A stretch of DNA of 64,000 nt from DASWIG01 sp036397835 (GTDB taxonomy: Bacteria > Acidobacteriota > Thermoanaerobaculia > Multivoradales > J023). Made by a program: the position numbers and the translations under genes. The stretch is from contig DASWIG010000300.1 of NCBI GenBank assembly GCA_036397835.1, forward strand, positions 1 through 64,000, given 5' to 3'. Positions within the stretch are counted from its first letter, which is position 1. Every line of letters begins with the position of its first letter. Below the pieces are notes generated by a model. The model did no database searches, was not told the origin of the DNA, and worked only from the letters and a program-made list of their open reading frames with translations. Positions 16,094-26,100 of the stretch are shown piece by piece.

Positions 16094-18496
16094 CTACTCG
16101 TAGCGCAGGACCTGAATCGGTTCGACCCGGGTGGCGCGCCGAGCCGGAAGGTAGCTCGCCGAGATCGCGACGGCGAGGGCCAGCAGCGCCACGAGGGCGA
16201 ACGTGGCCGGGTCGTGCGCCGTGATGCCGTAGAGCAAGCTCGACATGAACCGGGTCAGGGCGAGGCTGCCGGCGACTCCCAGGGCGACGCCGGTGAGGGC
16301 CAGACGCAGGCCCTCGCTCATGATCATCTTCAACACGGAGGTGCGCGGGGCCCCGAGGGCGAGGCGGATACCCAACTCCTGGACGCGGCCGGCGACGGCG
16401 GAGGCCATGACGCTGAAGATCCCCATGGAGGCCAGCAACACCGCCACCACGGCGAAGGCGCCGAGGAGGACGGAACGCGCGCGCGACTCCTTCGCGAGGC
16501 CGGCCAGGCGTTGCGTCATCAGCTCGATGCCGTCGAGGGGGACGTTCTTGTCGACGGCCCACACCTGAGAGCGGATGGCGGGGATCTGCTGCGCGGCCTC
16601 GCCGTCGCAGCGCACCAGGAGCCTGGCGTAGCCGCTGCGGTTCTGGGCGTAAGCGAAGTAGACCAGGGGCCGGGCCTCGAGACGGATGCCGCGATGGATG
16701 ACGTCGGCGCTGACGCCGACCACTTCCACCACCTCGTCAAGGATCTCGAAGCGCTGGCCGATGGCGTTGCCGCCGGGCCAGAAGCTGTCGGCCATCGTCT
16801 TGTTGACGACCGCGACGAAGGGCTTGTCGGGAATGTCGTCCGCCGTCACGTCGCGGCCCTGGAGCATCGCGATGCCCATGGTCTCGAAATAGCCCGGCAT
16901 GACGACGCGGAAGTCGGCGACCGGCTCTTCCCCCGACGGCGGCTGCGGGCGGCCCTCGATGCTGAAGCTCGAGGCCGGCGCCGGCCAGGTCGGCGGCAGG
17001 TAATTGACGGCGCTGACCGAGCGCACCCCGGGCAGGGACTCGAGCCGCCCGCGGACCTCGTGGAAGAAGGCCTCCTTCCTCTCGACGTCGGGGTAGTCGA
17101 ACGACGGCAGCGAGAACGGCACGACGAGCAGGTTCTCGGCGTCGAAGCCGAAGTCGACCCGGCGCAGCTCCTGGAAGCTGCGGAGCATGAGGCCCGCTCC
17201 GATCAGGACGACGAGCGCCAGCGCCATCTCCGTGACCACCAGAGACTTGTAGATCCTCTGGGTGCCGCGGTCCCTCGAGGTGCCGCGGCCGCCTTCCTTG
17301 AGCGTCGACACCTCGCGCGTGCGCGACAGGCGCAGGGCCGGCGCGGCGCCGCACAGGAGCGCGGTCGCGACGAGGACGGCGAGAGTGAACAGGAGCACCC
17401 GGGCGTCGACCACGACGCCGCGCTCCGGGGGCACCAGCTCCGAGCCCACGCCGATCAGGAAATCGACCGCGAAGTAGGCCAGGACGACGCCCAGGATCCC
17501 GCCGGCCAGCACCAGCAGGCCGTTTTCCGTCAGCAGTTGCCGGACGATGCGCCGCCGGCTGGCGCCCATGGCCGAGCGGATCGCCATTTCCTTGAAGCGG
17601 TCCGCGGACTGGACGAAAAGCAGGTGGGCCACGTTGGCGCAGGCGATCAGCAACACGAAACCTACCGCCGCCATCAGCACGAGCAGCGCCGGACGGGCTT
17701 CGCCCACCAAGTCCTCGGCGAGCGGGATCACACTCGTGCGCCAGCCGGCGTTCGACTCGGGGCGGGTCTCTTCGAGCTGGGTGGCGATCAGGTCCATCTC
17801 GGTCTGCGCCTGGGCGACGGCGACGCCGGGCCGCAGGCGGCCGAGCACGTGGAGGTAGCGCCCGGTGTCTTCGAGATCCTCCGTCGAGAAGGCGATGGGC
17901 AGCCAGACGTCGGCGGATTCGGGGAAGAGATAACCGGGCGGCATGACGCCGACCACCGTGTAGGTCTTACCGTCAAGGCGCAGCGGCTGGCCGATGACGT
18001 CGGGATCGCCCCCGAAGCGGCGAATCCAGAACCGGTGCCTCAGCACCGCGACGTCGCCAGCGCCCGGCCGGTCGTCGGTGGCCGCGAACACGCTGCCGAG
18101 CAGGGGATCCACGCCCATCACGGCGAAGAGCTCGGCATTGACGAGCGAGCCCGAGATCTTCTCGGGAGGGGCGTCCTCGCCGGTGACGATGAAGTTGTCA
18201 TAGGCGACCGCGGCAAGGCTCGCGAAGGACTCACTGCGGGTGCGCCAGGCGTCGAAATTCAGGGCCGACACCACGTTGCGGTCCTGACCCCGCGGCAGGT
18301 TCCTTTCGTAGACGATCGCGACCCGGTCCGGCTCGGCGAGCGGCAAGGGTCTCAGCAACACCGAGTTGACGAGGGTGAACACGCCGGCGTTGGCGCCGAT
18401 GCCAAGAGCGAGGGTCAGGACCATGACGATCGTGAACCGCGGTTTCCTGGCCAACGCTCGCAGACCGTACTGAAGGTCTTGAATCAGATTGCTCAC
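16094..18496 (-). CDS. ADOP-family FtsX/MacB-like permease
   Basis: An 800-aa ABC-type permease of the Acidobacteria 'duplicated orphan permease' style. The N-terminus is DLQYGLRALARKPRFTIVMV, then a first transmembrane helix with LALGIGANAGVFTLVNSVLLRPLP. A large periplasmic MacB-like core follows (~45-280). The first FtsX-like membrane block (~285-400) has IACANVAHLLFVQSADRFKEMAIRSAMGASR. A second periplasmic core and a second FtsX block (~680-795, IFSVMASAVAGRVQELGIRLALGAPR) complete the duplication. MacB-type systems expel peptides and antibiotics across the envelope. No ATPase gene lies next to it. It starts with GTG, 54 nt after the oxygenase gene, with AAGGAAGGGAAGG upstream. Export of the operon's product is plausible. 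Confidence 0.88.
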   Translation of the reverse strand: MSNLIQDLQYGLRALARKPRFTIVMVLTLALGIGANAGVFTLVNSVLLRPLPLAEPDRVAIVYERNLPRGQDRNVVSALNFDAWRTRSESFASLAAVAYDNFIVTGEDAPPEKISGSLVNAELFAVMGVDPLLGSVFAATDDRPGAGDVAVLRHRFWIRRFGGDPDVIGQPLRLDGKTYTVVGVMPPGYLFPESADVWLPIAFSTEDLEDTGRYLHVLGRLRPGVAVAQAQTEMDLIATQLEETRPESNAGWRTSVIPLAEDLVGEARPALLVLMAAVGFVLLIACANVAHLLFVQSADRFKEMAIRSAMGASRRRIVRQLLTENGLLVLAGGILGVVLAYFAVDFLIGVGSELVPPERGVVVDARVLLFTLAVLVATALLCGAAPALRLSRTREVSTLKEGGRGTSRDRGTQRIYKSLVVTEMALALVVLIGAGLMLRSFQELRRVDFGFDAENLLVVPFSLPSFDYPDVERKEAFFHEVRGRLESLPGVRSVSAVNYLPPTWPAPASSFSIEGRPQPPSGEEPVADFRVVMPGYFETMGIAMLQGRDVTADDIPDKPFVAVVNKTMADSFWPGGNAIGQRFEILDEVVEVVGVSADVIHRGIRLEARPLVYFAYAQNRSGYARLLVRCDGEAAQQIPAIRSQVWAVDKNVPLDGIELMTQRLAGLAKESRARSVLLGAFAVVAVLLASMGIFSVMASAVAGRVQELGIRLALGAPRTSVLKMIMSEGLRLALTGVALGVAGSLALTRFMSSLLYGITAHDPATFALVALLALAVAISASYLPARRATRVEPIQVLRYE

Positions 18497-18550
18497 GATC
18501 GCCTTCCCTTCCTTGTCCTGTCCTATCTCTGCGGTGGCGCCGGCGCGGCC

Positions 18551-19417
18551 TCAGGTCCAGTAGATCACGGTGCGGGGATCTTTGAACCCCATCAGCAAGG
18601 AGATCGTCAGCCGGCTTTCGTGCTCCGATTGCGGGCCGACGGCGTGGATGTTCTTGCCGTTGAACAGGTAGACGTCGCCGCGGCGGATCGGAATGGTAAG
18701 CTTGGGAACCGTCTCCAGCACGTCGAGCGGATAAGGGTATCCGGTCAGCTCGAGCCCGAGGCGCGAGCGCAGCACGTCGTCGGGCTGGAGATTCCAGTAG
18801 CAGAGACTGCCGCCGACGCCGTTTTCGATGCAGGCGTTGAAGGCCACGACGGCGTGGTCGCAGACCTCCTGAATCTCGAAACCGGCCTGCCGGGGATCGC
18901 GCATCTGCGCGAAGTCGTCGTGCGGTTTGAGGGCGAAATCCCCCGCTCCGCTCCACGAGCGCATGATGAACGCGGCCGCCTCGCGCCGGCCGTCGGCCGC
19001 CGGCCGCAGCGCCATGCCGCGGACGGCCAGGTAACCACTGAAACCTGCGAGCCACGCTTGGATGAAATTGTCCGTCGAGTCGAACAGCTTCGCCATCGCC
19101 GCCCGCGCCGCCGCGGCTTCCTGGAAGTAGTCGCTCAGCTCTTTCTGGTAGTGATAGGTGCCGACGTAGAAGGCGGGGACGCCGTCTTCCCGTTGGCGCA
19201 GCGACGGGTTCTGCCAGAAATTCGTCGAGATCGCGTCGCAGACCTGGGGCGGGATCAGGCCGCGAAAAATGCAGCCGGCGGCCTCTTCGCGCAGCACGGC
19301 CAGCACCAGGCCGTAGTCGAGACCGGAGCCTTCCACGAACTGAAAATAGGATCTCGTACCCATCGCGCCGGTGAGCTTGAGCGCCGGGGCGAATGGGATT
19401 TGTTCGATACCGTTCAT
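18551..19417 (-). CDS. Fe(II)/2OG oxygenase, prolyl-4-hydroxylase-like
   Basis: A 288-aa protein with the double-stranded beta-helix oxygenase pattern but no TauD similarity. The iron ligands are H166-D-D168 (ALKPHDDFAQM) and H258 (FNGKNIHAVGP), and Arg269 (ESRLTISLLMGF) is placed to hold 2-oxoglutarate. The RRGDVYLFNGKNIHAV block is typical of P4H-like 2OG-Fe(II) oxygenases that act on free or peptide substrates. The start at 19417 is chosen for the perfect GAGGAGG eight bases before it. It lies 73 nt after the terminal NRPS gene, the largest gap inside the operon, so an extra promoter there is possible. Likely a tailoring hydroxylase. Confidence 0.72.
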   Translation of the reverse strand: MNGIEQIPFAPALKLTGAMGTRSYFQFVEGSGLDYGLVLAVLREEAAGCIFRGLIPPQVCDAISTNFWQNPSLRQREDGVPAFYVGTYHYQKELSDYFQEAAAARAAMAKLFDSTDNFIQAWLAGFSGYLAVRGMALRPAADGRREAAAFIMRSWSGAGDFALKPHDDFAQMRDPRQAGFEIQEVCDHAVVAFNACIENGVGGSLCYWNLQPDDVLRSRLGLELTGYPYPLDVLETVPKLTIPIRRGDVYLFNGKNIHAVGPQSEHESRLTISLLMGFKDPRTVIYWT

Positions 19418-19490
19418 GAGCGAAGCCTCCTCTATCGAGTCACGGGTTGCGACGACGTTTCGGGATCCTTCGGAACGTGGGCCTCTCGGT

Positions 19491-22400
19491 TCAGGCGACC
19501 ATCTCACCGTTACGCGGGATCGATGCGTGAATCGGATCAACAGCCTGAGCTTTTTCTCGGGCCGCCTCCTCGGCGGCCCGCGAAGCCTCGTTCAGACACG
19601 AGGTCTCGTTCAGACACGCTCCCAGTTGCCGGGCGAGGGCTCGCACGTGGGGCCGAGAGAGCAGCGTCGCGTGGTAGCCGGGGACCTCGCGCACCTCCAG
19701 GCGGCCGCCCGCGAGGGCGTCCCAGCCGCGGGTGCGATCGGTCGCGTCCACCCCCACCTCGCGCCACGCCTTGGCGCTCTCTTGCTCGCTTTCCGTGGAA
19801 CGGAACAAGGTGATCACGCCGGGATATTTGCGCGGCTCATAGCGGTGGACGGACTCCTCGCGCAGCCTCACCCCGGCGATGAGCCGCCGCACCCAGGCAG
19901 GGTCGATCTCCGGCGGAGCGAGCCCCGCCCCCCGGAGCTCGGCCAGCGTGTGGTCGATGGCCTCGTCGAGGGGCAGGCGGGCCAGCCGCTCATGGTCGAG
20001 GGCGAGGTCGACTCCGGCCTGGCGCGCCCGATTGCGGGCCAGGCCGGCGAGCACCGCGGCGTCGCTGCGCCGGGCTCCGCGGCGCACGATCAGCGGCGAG
20101 GTGCCGTCGAGGAGGGCGATCAGCCTCACCGGTTCGCCGCGCGCCACGAGCTGTTGCGCCATCTCGAAAGCCACGACGGCGCCGAAGGAGTAACCCCCGA
20201 GCGCGTAGGGTCCCTGCGGCTGCACCGCCCGGATCCTTTCCAGGTAGCCGCGCGCCATCTCCTCGAGCGGCGTGAAGCGATCCGCGAGCTCGGCGGCCGA
20301 GGGCGCCTGGATGCCGTAGAACGGCTGATCCTCCCCCAGGCAACGCGCAAGCTGGTAGTAGATCAGGACCTCGCCGCCGATGCCGTGCACGCAGAAGAAG
20401 GGGCGTTTCGTGCCCCGGGGCTGGATCGGCACCAGGGCCGAGCTACGCGGCGCGTTCCCGCGCCGGCTGAGGAGCTCAGCCAACTTCTCGATCGTGGGAT
20501 ATTGGAAGAGCGTGGCCAGCGGCAGCTCCTCCTCGAAGCGCTCCCGGATCCGGACCATCAGCCGAACCGCCAGGAGAGAATGGCCGCCGAGGGCGAAGAA
20601 CTCGTCGCGGATGCCGATCGGGCGTACGTCCAGCAGCTCTTCCCAGATCTGGGCCAGCTCGAGCTGCAGCGGATCGCGCGGCGGCACCAAGCTGTGCAGC
20701 ACCCTGCCGCCTGAGGTGTCAGCGGGCGGCAGGGCCGCGCGGTCGATGCAGCCGCCCGGCGTCCGCGGCAGGGCCGGCAGGACGACGAAGGTCGACGGCA
20801 GGGTCGCCTCGGGCAACGCCCGGCGCAGGTCTCGGCGCGCCGCGGCGTGATCGAAGGGCGGTGCCGGGCCCACGGCCAGGTAAGCTACCCGCTCGCCGTC
20901 GTCCACGTCCGCGACGGCCGCTTCGAGGGTCTCCGGGCGCCGCCGCAGCAGGGCCTCGACTTCGCCGCGGCCGACCTCGCCAGGAGTCGCCGGCCCGCGG
21001 CCGAGCAGCTCGAGGCCGCCGTCGGGTAGGCGCCGGGCCCCGATGCCGGTGGCAGCGCCGTTGACGCGGACCTCGCCGGGCACCCCCGCGGGCGCCGGCC
21101 GCCGATGCCGGTCGAGCACCTCGATGCGGGTCCCTCCGACCGGGTCTCGGACGGCGATCGGACCGTCTCCGGGCGGGATCCGCCAGAGCGCGGCGCAGGC
21201 GCCGAGCTGCGGCGTGCCGAAAGCGGCCCACAGGCTTGAAAACCTGGTGAGCAGCAGGTCTGCCAGGCCGCGCGCCGGCACCTCGCCGCAGGTCACGGCG
21301 ATGCGGTGCCGCTGGCATTCGCAGCCGGCGGCGAGGAGGTCCTTCCACTGACCTGGGGTGGACAGGACGATCGTGGAGCGGGAGCGGCGCAGAACCGGTG
21401 CCAGGCCCTCTCGGGGCTCCGGCAGCTCGACGCGGGTCCCGGCGAGCAGTGCCGCCAGGACGTCGACCCCGCCGGTTTCCCAGAGCGGCGCGGCGGCGAG
21501 CCAAACCTGATGCGTGCCCAGGTCGAGGCGCCGGGCCAGCGCCGCGCAGACGTCGGCTAGCGGCGCGGCCTGCGCCGCGGCGTCACCGGTCTCCAGGACC
21601 GCCAGGAGGGCGACCACCTGGTCGACGCCAGGCTCCGGGCAGAGGGCGGCAACGTCGCCGGGCCTGAGCCCACGGGCCTCGAGGTCTCCGGCGAGACGCC
21701 GGACGCGGTCCGCCAGCGCGGCGCGGCTCAAGGCGGCGTCACCGCACGCGACCGCCACGGCGTCGGGGGCGCTCCGCGACAGGTCGCCGAGAATCCGCAC
21801 GATGCCCGGCGGCCGGCCATCCCCCGCCTCGACGGCCGCCGCCGCGCCGGCACGCGCCAGCTCGGGGGCCGGCAGATCGGGCCGCGTCGTCACGGCGTCG
21901 AGGAGGTCGCGAAGCTGATCGAGCAGCCCCTCGGCGGTGGCGTCGTCGAAGCGTCGCCGCTGGTAGAGGAGGCGCAGCTTGAGGCGGTCCTGGGCGATGG
22001 CGACCAGGGTAAGGGGGAGATTGGTTTCCAGGCGGCCGTGGTAGGGCTCGATCTTCAGACCTGCCGCCGGACCCGTGCCGGGCGAGCGCTCGGCGGGGTA
22101 GTTCTGGAACACAACCAGGGTGTCGTACAGGCGCACGCTCCAGGGCACGCCGCCCCACGCCTGCACCTGCTGCGGCGAGCAGTGCTCGTAGTGGCGCACC
22201 TGCGCCAGCTCGTCCTGGAAGCTCCTGAGCCAGGTAAGCACGGCACCGTCCGGCGCTACCCGCGTGCGGACCGGCAGGTTGTTGGCGAACATGCCGACGA
22301 TCGCCTCGACCCGTGGGAGCTCGACCGGTCGGCCGGAGACGGTCGTGCCGAAGACCACGTCGTCACGGCCGGCGTGGCGGCTCAGCAGGATTGCCCAGGC

Positions 22401-23168
22401 CCCTTGCACCAGGGTATTGAGCGTCAATCGGTGCTGGCGCGCGAAGGCCCGCAACCGGCCGCTCGCGTCCGCCGGCAGGTAGAGCTCCCGCGAGCCGCTG
22501 CCGCGGCCAGGCGGGACGAGAGCGAGCCGGTCGACCGCCAACGGGGTCGGCGCTGCGAAGCCGGCCAAACCGCGGCGCCAGAATCGCTCGGCCCGCGTCA
22601 TGTCCTGGCTCCGCAGCCAGGCGACGTACTGGCGATAGGGAGGCCGGTGGGCGAGCTGCGGCGCCGCGCCCCGGCTCAGGGCCGAGTAGGCGGCGAGAAC
22701 GTCTTCGAGCACGAGGGCCCGGCTCCAGCCGTCGAGCAACAGGTGGTGAAAGCTCCACACCAGGGCGTGGGTCGTGTTGGCGAGCGCGAACAGCGCGAGC
22801 CGCGTCAACGGCGCCCGCGCCGGGTCGAAGCCGCGTTGCTTGTCGGCCTCGATGTAGCGGTCGAGGCGTTGCCGCTGCTCGGCCGGCGGCAGATGCCGCC
22901 AGTCGTCGTGCCCGACCTCGAGTTCGACGTTTCGGCGCACCACCTGCACGGGCTGATCGAGCCTTTCGGAAAGGAACGCGGTCCGCAGGATCGGATGGCG
23001 GCGCACGATCTGTCGCCAGGTCTGTTCGAAAGCCTCATGATCGAGCTCGCCACGGATCGTATAGGCCGACTGCTCGAAGCCGACGCCGGACCGCGGCGCC
23101 GAAAGCGCGTGGCAGAGCAGGCTTTCCTGGAGGGGTGAAAGGGCGTAGACGTCTTCAACATTCTTCAT
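19491..23168 (-). CDS. Terminal NRPS: C - degenerate A - T - TE
   Basis: A 1225-aa termination module. The C domain (~5-440) starts VYALSPLQESLLCHAL and has an intact HHLLLDG (141-147). Its start resembles DCL-type domains, which fits the epimerase upstream. The A region (~455-815) is decayed. Between A2-like LAVLETGDAA and A4-like ETGGVDVLAALLAG about a hundred residues, including the TSGSTGxPKG loop, are missing. A7/A8 are collapsed, and the A10 lysine is replaced by Cys807 (TPGGCIDRAAL). The T domain is intact (FFALGGHSLLAVRL). The thioesterase has GGYSFG with Ser994 and a late GYHATLLSRPH with the His. It should condense with an amino acid loaded in trans, or only pass on the chain, and release it by hydrolysis or cyclisation. 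The start lies 11 nt after the upstream stop. Confidence 0.9.
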   Translation of the reverse strand: MKNVEDVYALSPLQESLLCHALSAPRSGVGFEQSAYTIRGELDHEAFEQTWRQIVRRHPILRTAFLSERLDQPVQVVRRNVELEVGHDDWRHLPPAEQRQRLDRYIEADKQRGFDPARAPLTRLALFALANTTHALVWSFHHLLLDGWSRALVLEDVLAAYSALSRGAAPQLAHRPPYRQYVAWLRSQDMTRAERFWRRGLAGFAAPTPLAVDRLALVPPGRGSGSRELYLPADASGRLRAFARQHRLTLNTLVQGAWAILLSRHAGRDDVVFGTTVSGRPVELPRVEAIVGMFANNLPVRTRVAPDGAVLTWLRSFQDELAQVRHYEHCSPQQVQAWGGVPWSVRLYDTLVVFQNYPAERSPGTGPAAGLKIEPYHGRLETNLPLTLVAIAQDRLKLRLLYQRRRFDDATAEGLLDQLRDLLDAVTTRPDLPAPELARAGAAAAVEAGDGRPPGIVRILGDLSRSAPDAVAVACGDAALSRAALADRVRRLAGDLEARGLRPGDVAALCPEPGVDQVVALLAVLETGDAAAQAAPLADVCAALARRLDLGTHQVWLAAAPLWETGGVDVLAALLAGTRVELPEPREGLAPVLRRSRSTIVLSTPGQWKDLLAAGCECQRHRIAVTCGEVPARGLADLLLTRFSSLWAAFGTPQLGACAALWRIPPGDGPIAVRDPVGGTRIEVLDRHRRPAPAGVPGEVRVNGAATGIGARRLPDGGLELLGRGPATPGEVGRGEVEALLRRRPETLEAAVADVDDGERVAYLAVGPAPPFDHAAARRDLRRALPEATLPSTFVVLPALPRTPGGCIDRAALPPADTSGGRVLHSLVPPRDPLQLELAQIWEELLDVRPIGIRDEFFALGGHSLLAVRLMVRIRERFEEELPLATLFQYPTIEKLAELLSRRGNAPRSSALVPIQPRGTKRPFFCVHGIGGEVLIYYQLARCLGEDQPFYGIQAPSAAELADRFTPLEEMARGYLERIRAVQPQGPYALGGYSFGAVVAFEMAQQLVARGEPVRLIALLDGTSPLIVRRGARRSDAAVLAGLARNRARQAGVDLALDHERLARLPLDEAIDHTLAELRGAGLAPPEIDPAWVRRLIAGVRLREESVHRYEPRKYPGVITLFRSTESEQESAKAWREVGVDATDRTRGWDALAGGRLEVREVPGYHATLLSRPHVRALARQLGACLNETSCLNEASRAAEEAAREKAQAVDPIHASIPRNGEMVA

Positions 23169-23179
23169 CGATCTTGTCC

Positions 23180-26100
23180 TCACGCGGAGCCGTCGACGGC
23201 CGCGAGCGCCGACTCGAGCTGCTCCAGGCGGCCTGCGTCGAGGTCGGCCAGAGGAAAGTCCGAGGCGGTGAAAGCGGCGGCCTCCCCCGTGCGTGCGATC
23301 TCGAGCAACGAGCGCAGCTCCGCCATGAAACCCTCCGCCAGGCGGTTGACGGTCGCGGCGTCGTAGAGCTCCCGGCTGTAGCTCCACGAGACGTCGAGGC
23401 GGCCACCGGCGACGCGGCCCGAGACCTCGAGGAGATGCTGGCGCCGGCTCGCCGGGCTGCGCTCCGGGCCTTTCGATTCCGGGGCCAGGTGCAGGGGTGA
23501 GTCCACCGGCCCGCTGCGATCGAGGCGCCCCAGGTAGTTGAAGATCACCTGCGGCTGGCTCCGGCGCAGGGCCTCGGCAGGCTGCGGCAGCGGGCTCAGA
23601 TAGCGCAACAGGCCATACGTCAGGCCGCGGTCGGGAACGCTGCGCAGCCGCTGCTTGACGGCCTTGAGCGTCGCCACCGGATCCGACTCCGAGACGAGCT
23701 CCAACCACACCGGGTAGATCGAGGTCATCCAGCCGACCGTGCGCGACACGTCCACGTCGTCGGCGATCGGCTCGCGGCCGTGTCCTTCGAGATCGATGAG
23801 CAGCGACGGCTCGCCGGTCCAGCGCCAGAACGCTCTCACCAGCGCCGCCAGGAGCACGTCGTTGATCTCGGAGCGGAAAACCGCCGGCAGCTCTTCCACC
23901 AGGGCGCGCGTTTCCTCGGCGCTGAGCACCCGAGAGACGGTGCGCGTCGCCGCCATGGTGTTGGCGCCGCTTTCGCGGTCCAGCGGCAGCGCCGGCACGG
24001 TGGGCGGCAGCAGGTCAAGCCAGGCGTCGAGCTGCGACCCGACGGCGTCCGATCTCGCGTGCTCGACGAGTCGGCGCGACCAGGCGCCGTAAGAGGTGGT
24101 CTTGGCGGGGAGCCGGATCTCGACGCCGCGCTCGAGCTGGCGATAGGCGGTCACCAGGTCGTCGAGAAGGACGCGCCAGGACACCCCGTCGACCAGGAGG
24201 TGATGGACCACGAGGAGCAGGCGGCTCGGCTGCGGGCCGCCGTCGAGGAGGACGGCGCGCACCAGCGGGCCCCGGCTCAGGTCGAGACTGGCCTGGACCC
24301 GCGCGGCGCAGGCGGTGACCGCCCGCCGCAACGACGGCTCCGGCAGGGCTGAAACGTCGACACGGTGCACCGGCGCGGCTCCGGCGGCGCGCCCGTATCC
24401 CTGGCGCCAGCCCTCCGCGGTTCGATCGAAGCGCAGGCGTAGCGCGTCGTGGTGGTCCACGAGGCGGTCCATCACCCGACTCAGGAGCGCCGGATCCAGG
24501 GGCTCGCGGACCTCGAAAAGGAGGGAAAGGTTCCAATGGTGGGCGTCGCGGACGTCCTGTTCGAAGAACCACTGTTGGATCGGGCTCAACGGCACCGGCC
24601 CTGCGGCCGGCTCCGGGGCGGTGGCGAAGGCCCCGCCTTCGAGGGCCGCCAGCTCGGCCACGGTCTGATATCGGAACACGTCGCGGACGCTCAGGCCGAG
24701 GCCGGCCTGGTTGGCCTTGGCGATGACCTGGATGGCCAGGATCGAGTCGCCGCCGAGCTCGAAGAAGCTGGCGTCGACGCTCACGCTCTCGAGGCCCAGC
24801 ACCTCGCTCCAGATGGCGGCGAGCCGCTCCTCCCGGGGAGTGGCGGGTGCGATGTGAGGCCGGCAGTCGCCGGCCGTCACCGCTTCCGGCGCGGGCAGCG
24901 CGTCGCGCCGCAGCTTGCCGTTCGCCGTCACCGGGAACTGGTCGAGAAAGACGAAGGAGGCGGGTTGCATGTACTCGGGCAGCTTGTCCTGGAGGAAGCC
25001 CCGGAGCTCGGCCACCGCCGGCGCGTCGCCGCGCGGGATCACGTAGGCGACCAGGCGGTTCTCGCCCGGACCGTCCCGGCGGGCCAGGACCACCGCCTCC
25101 TGCACCGCGGGGCTGCGGCGCAACGCCGCTTCGATCTCGCCGAGCTCGATGCGGAAGCCGCGGATCTTGACCTGGTGATCGACGCGGCCGAGGAACTCGA
25201 GGTTGCCGTCGGCCTGGAAACGGACCCGGTCGCCGGGCCGGTAGAGACGAGCGTCCGACCGGCCGCTGAAGGGATCGGGCAGGTACTTGTCGGCGGTCAG
25301 CCGCGGCTCGCCGGCGTAGCCCGCGCTGAGACAGGCGCCGCCGATGTAGAGATCGCCCGGGATACCGATCGGGCACGGATCGAGCCGCGCGTCGAGGGCG
25401 TAGTAGCGGGCGTTCTGCATCGGCCGGCCGTAGGGGATGCTCGGCCACCGAGGATCGACCTCGCCGATCGGGTAGGAGTTGGACCACACCGTGGCTTCGG
25501 TGGCGCCGCCGAGGCTGATCACGCGGGCGCGGGGAAAGACGCGGCGCACCCGGTCCGGCAGCGACACCGGGATCCAATCGCCGCTCAGGAAGACACGTCG
25601 CAGCGGGCTTTGGGCCTGGACGGCTTCGGGGAACAACGGCGCGAGCTGCTGGAGCGCCGCCGGCGCGGAGTCCCAGATCGTGATCGGCTCGTCGCAGAGG
25701 ATCCGCAGCAGGTGCTGCGGATCCTCCACCTCGGCGCGCGAGGCCACCCGGATCGTGCCGCCGGCGGCCAGGATGCCGAAGACGTCGTAGACCGAGAGAT
25801 CGAAGCACAGCGAGGTGATGAAGAGCAGGCGATCCTGCGGCCCCACGCCCAGGGTGGCGTTGACCCACTCGATCAGGTTGATCACCGGACGGTGCCGGAC
25901 CTGGACGCCCTTGGGCGTGCCCGTGGAGCCCGAGGTGTAGATCGTGTAGGCGAGGTCGGCCGGTGCCGTCCACGACGGCGGGTCGTCGACGCCGAGCAGG
26001 CCGAGGTCGGCGGCGGTATGGATTTTCTCGAGCGCCGGCAGAGCGCCGCGCAGAGACGCCGCGTCGATCCCGGCCGTCGCGTTGCCATCGACGCAGAGGA

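Noticed and set aside
18551..19417. Calling this oxygenase another TauD family member.
   Set aside because: It has HxD spacing, a different length and a P4H-like RRGDVYLFNGKNIHAV block, with none of the TauD family blocks.
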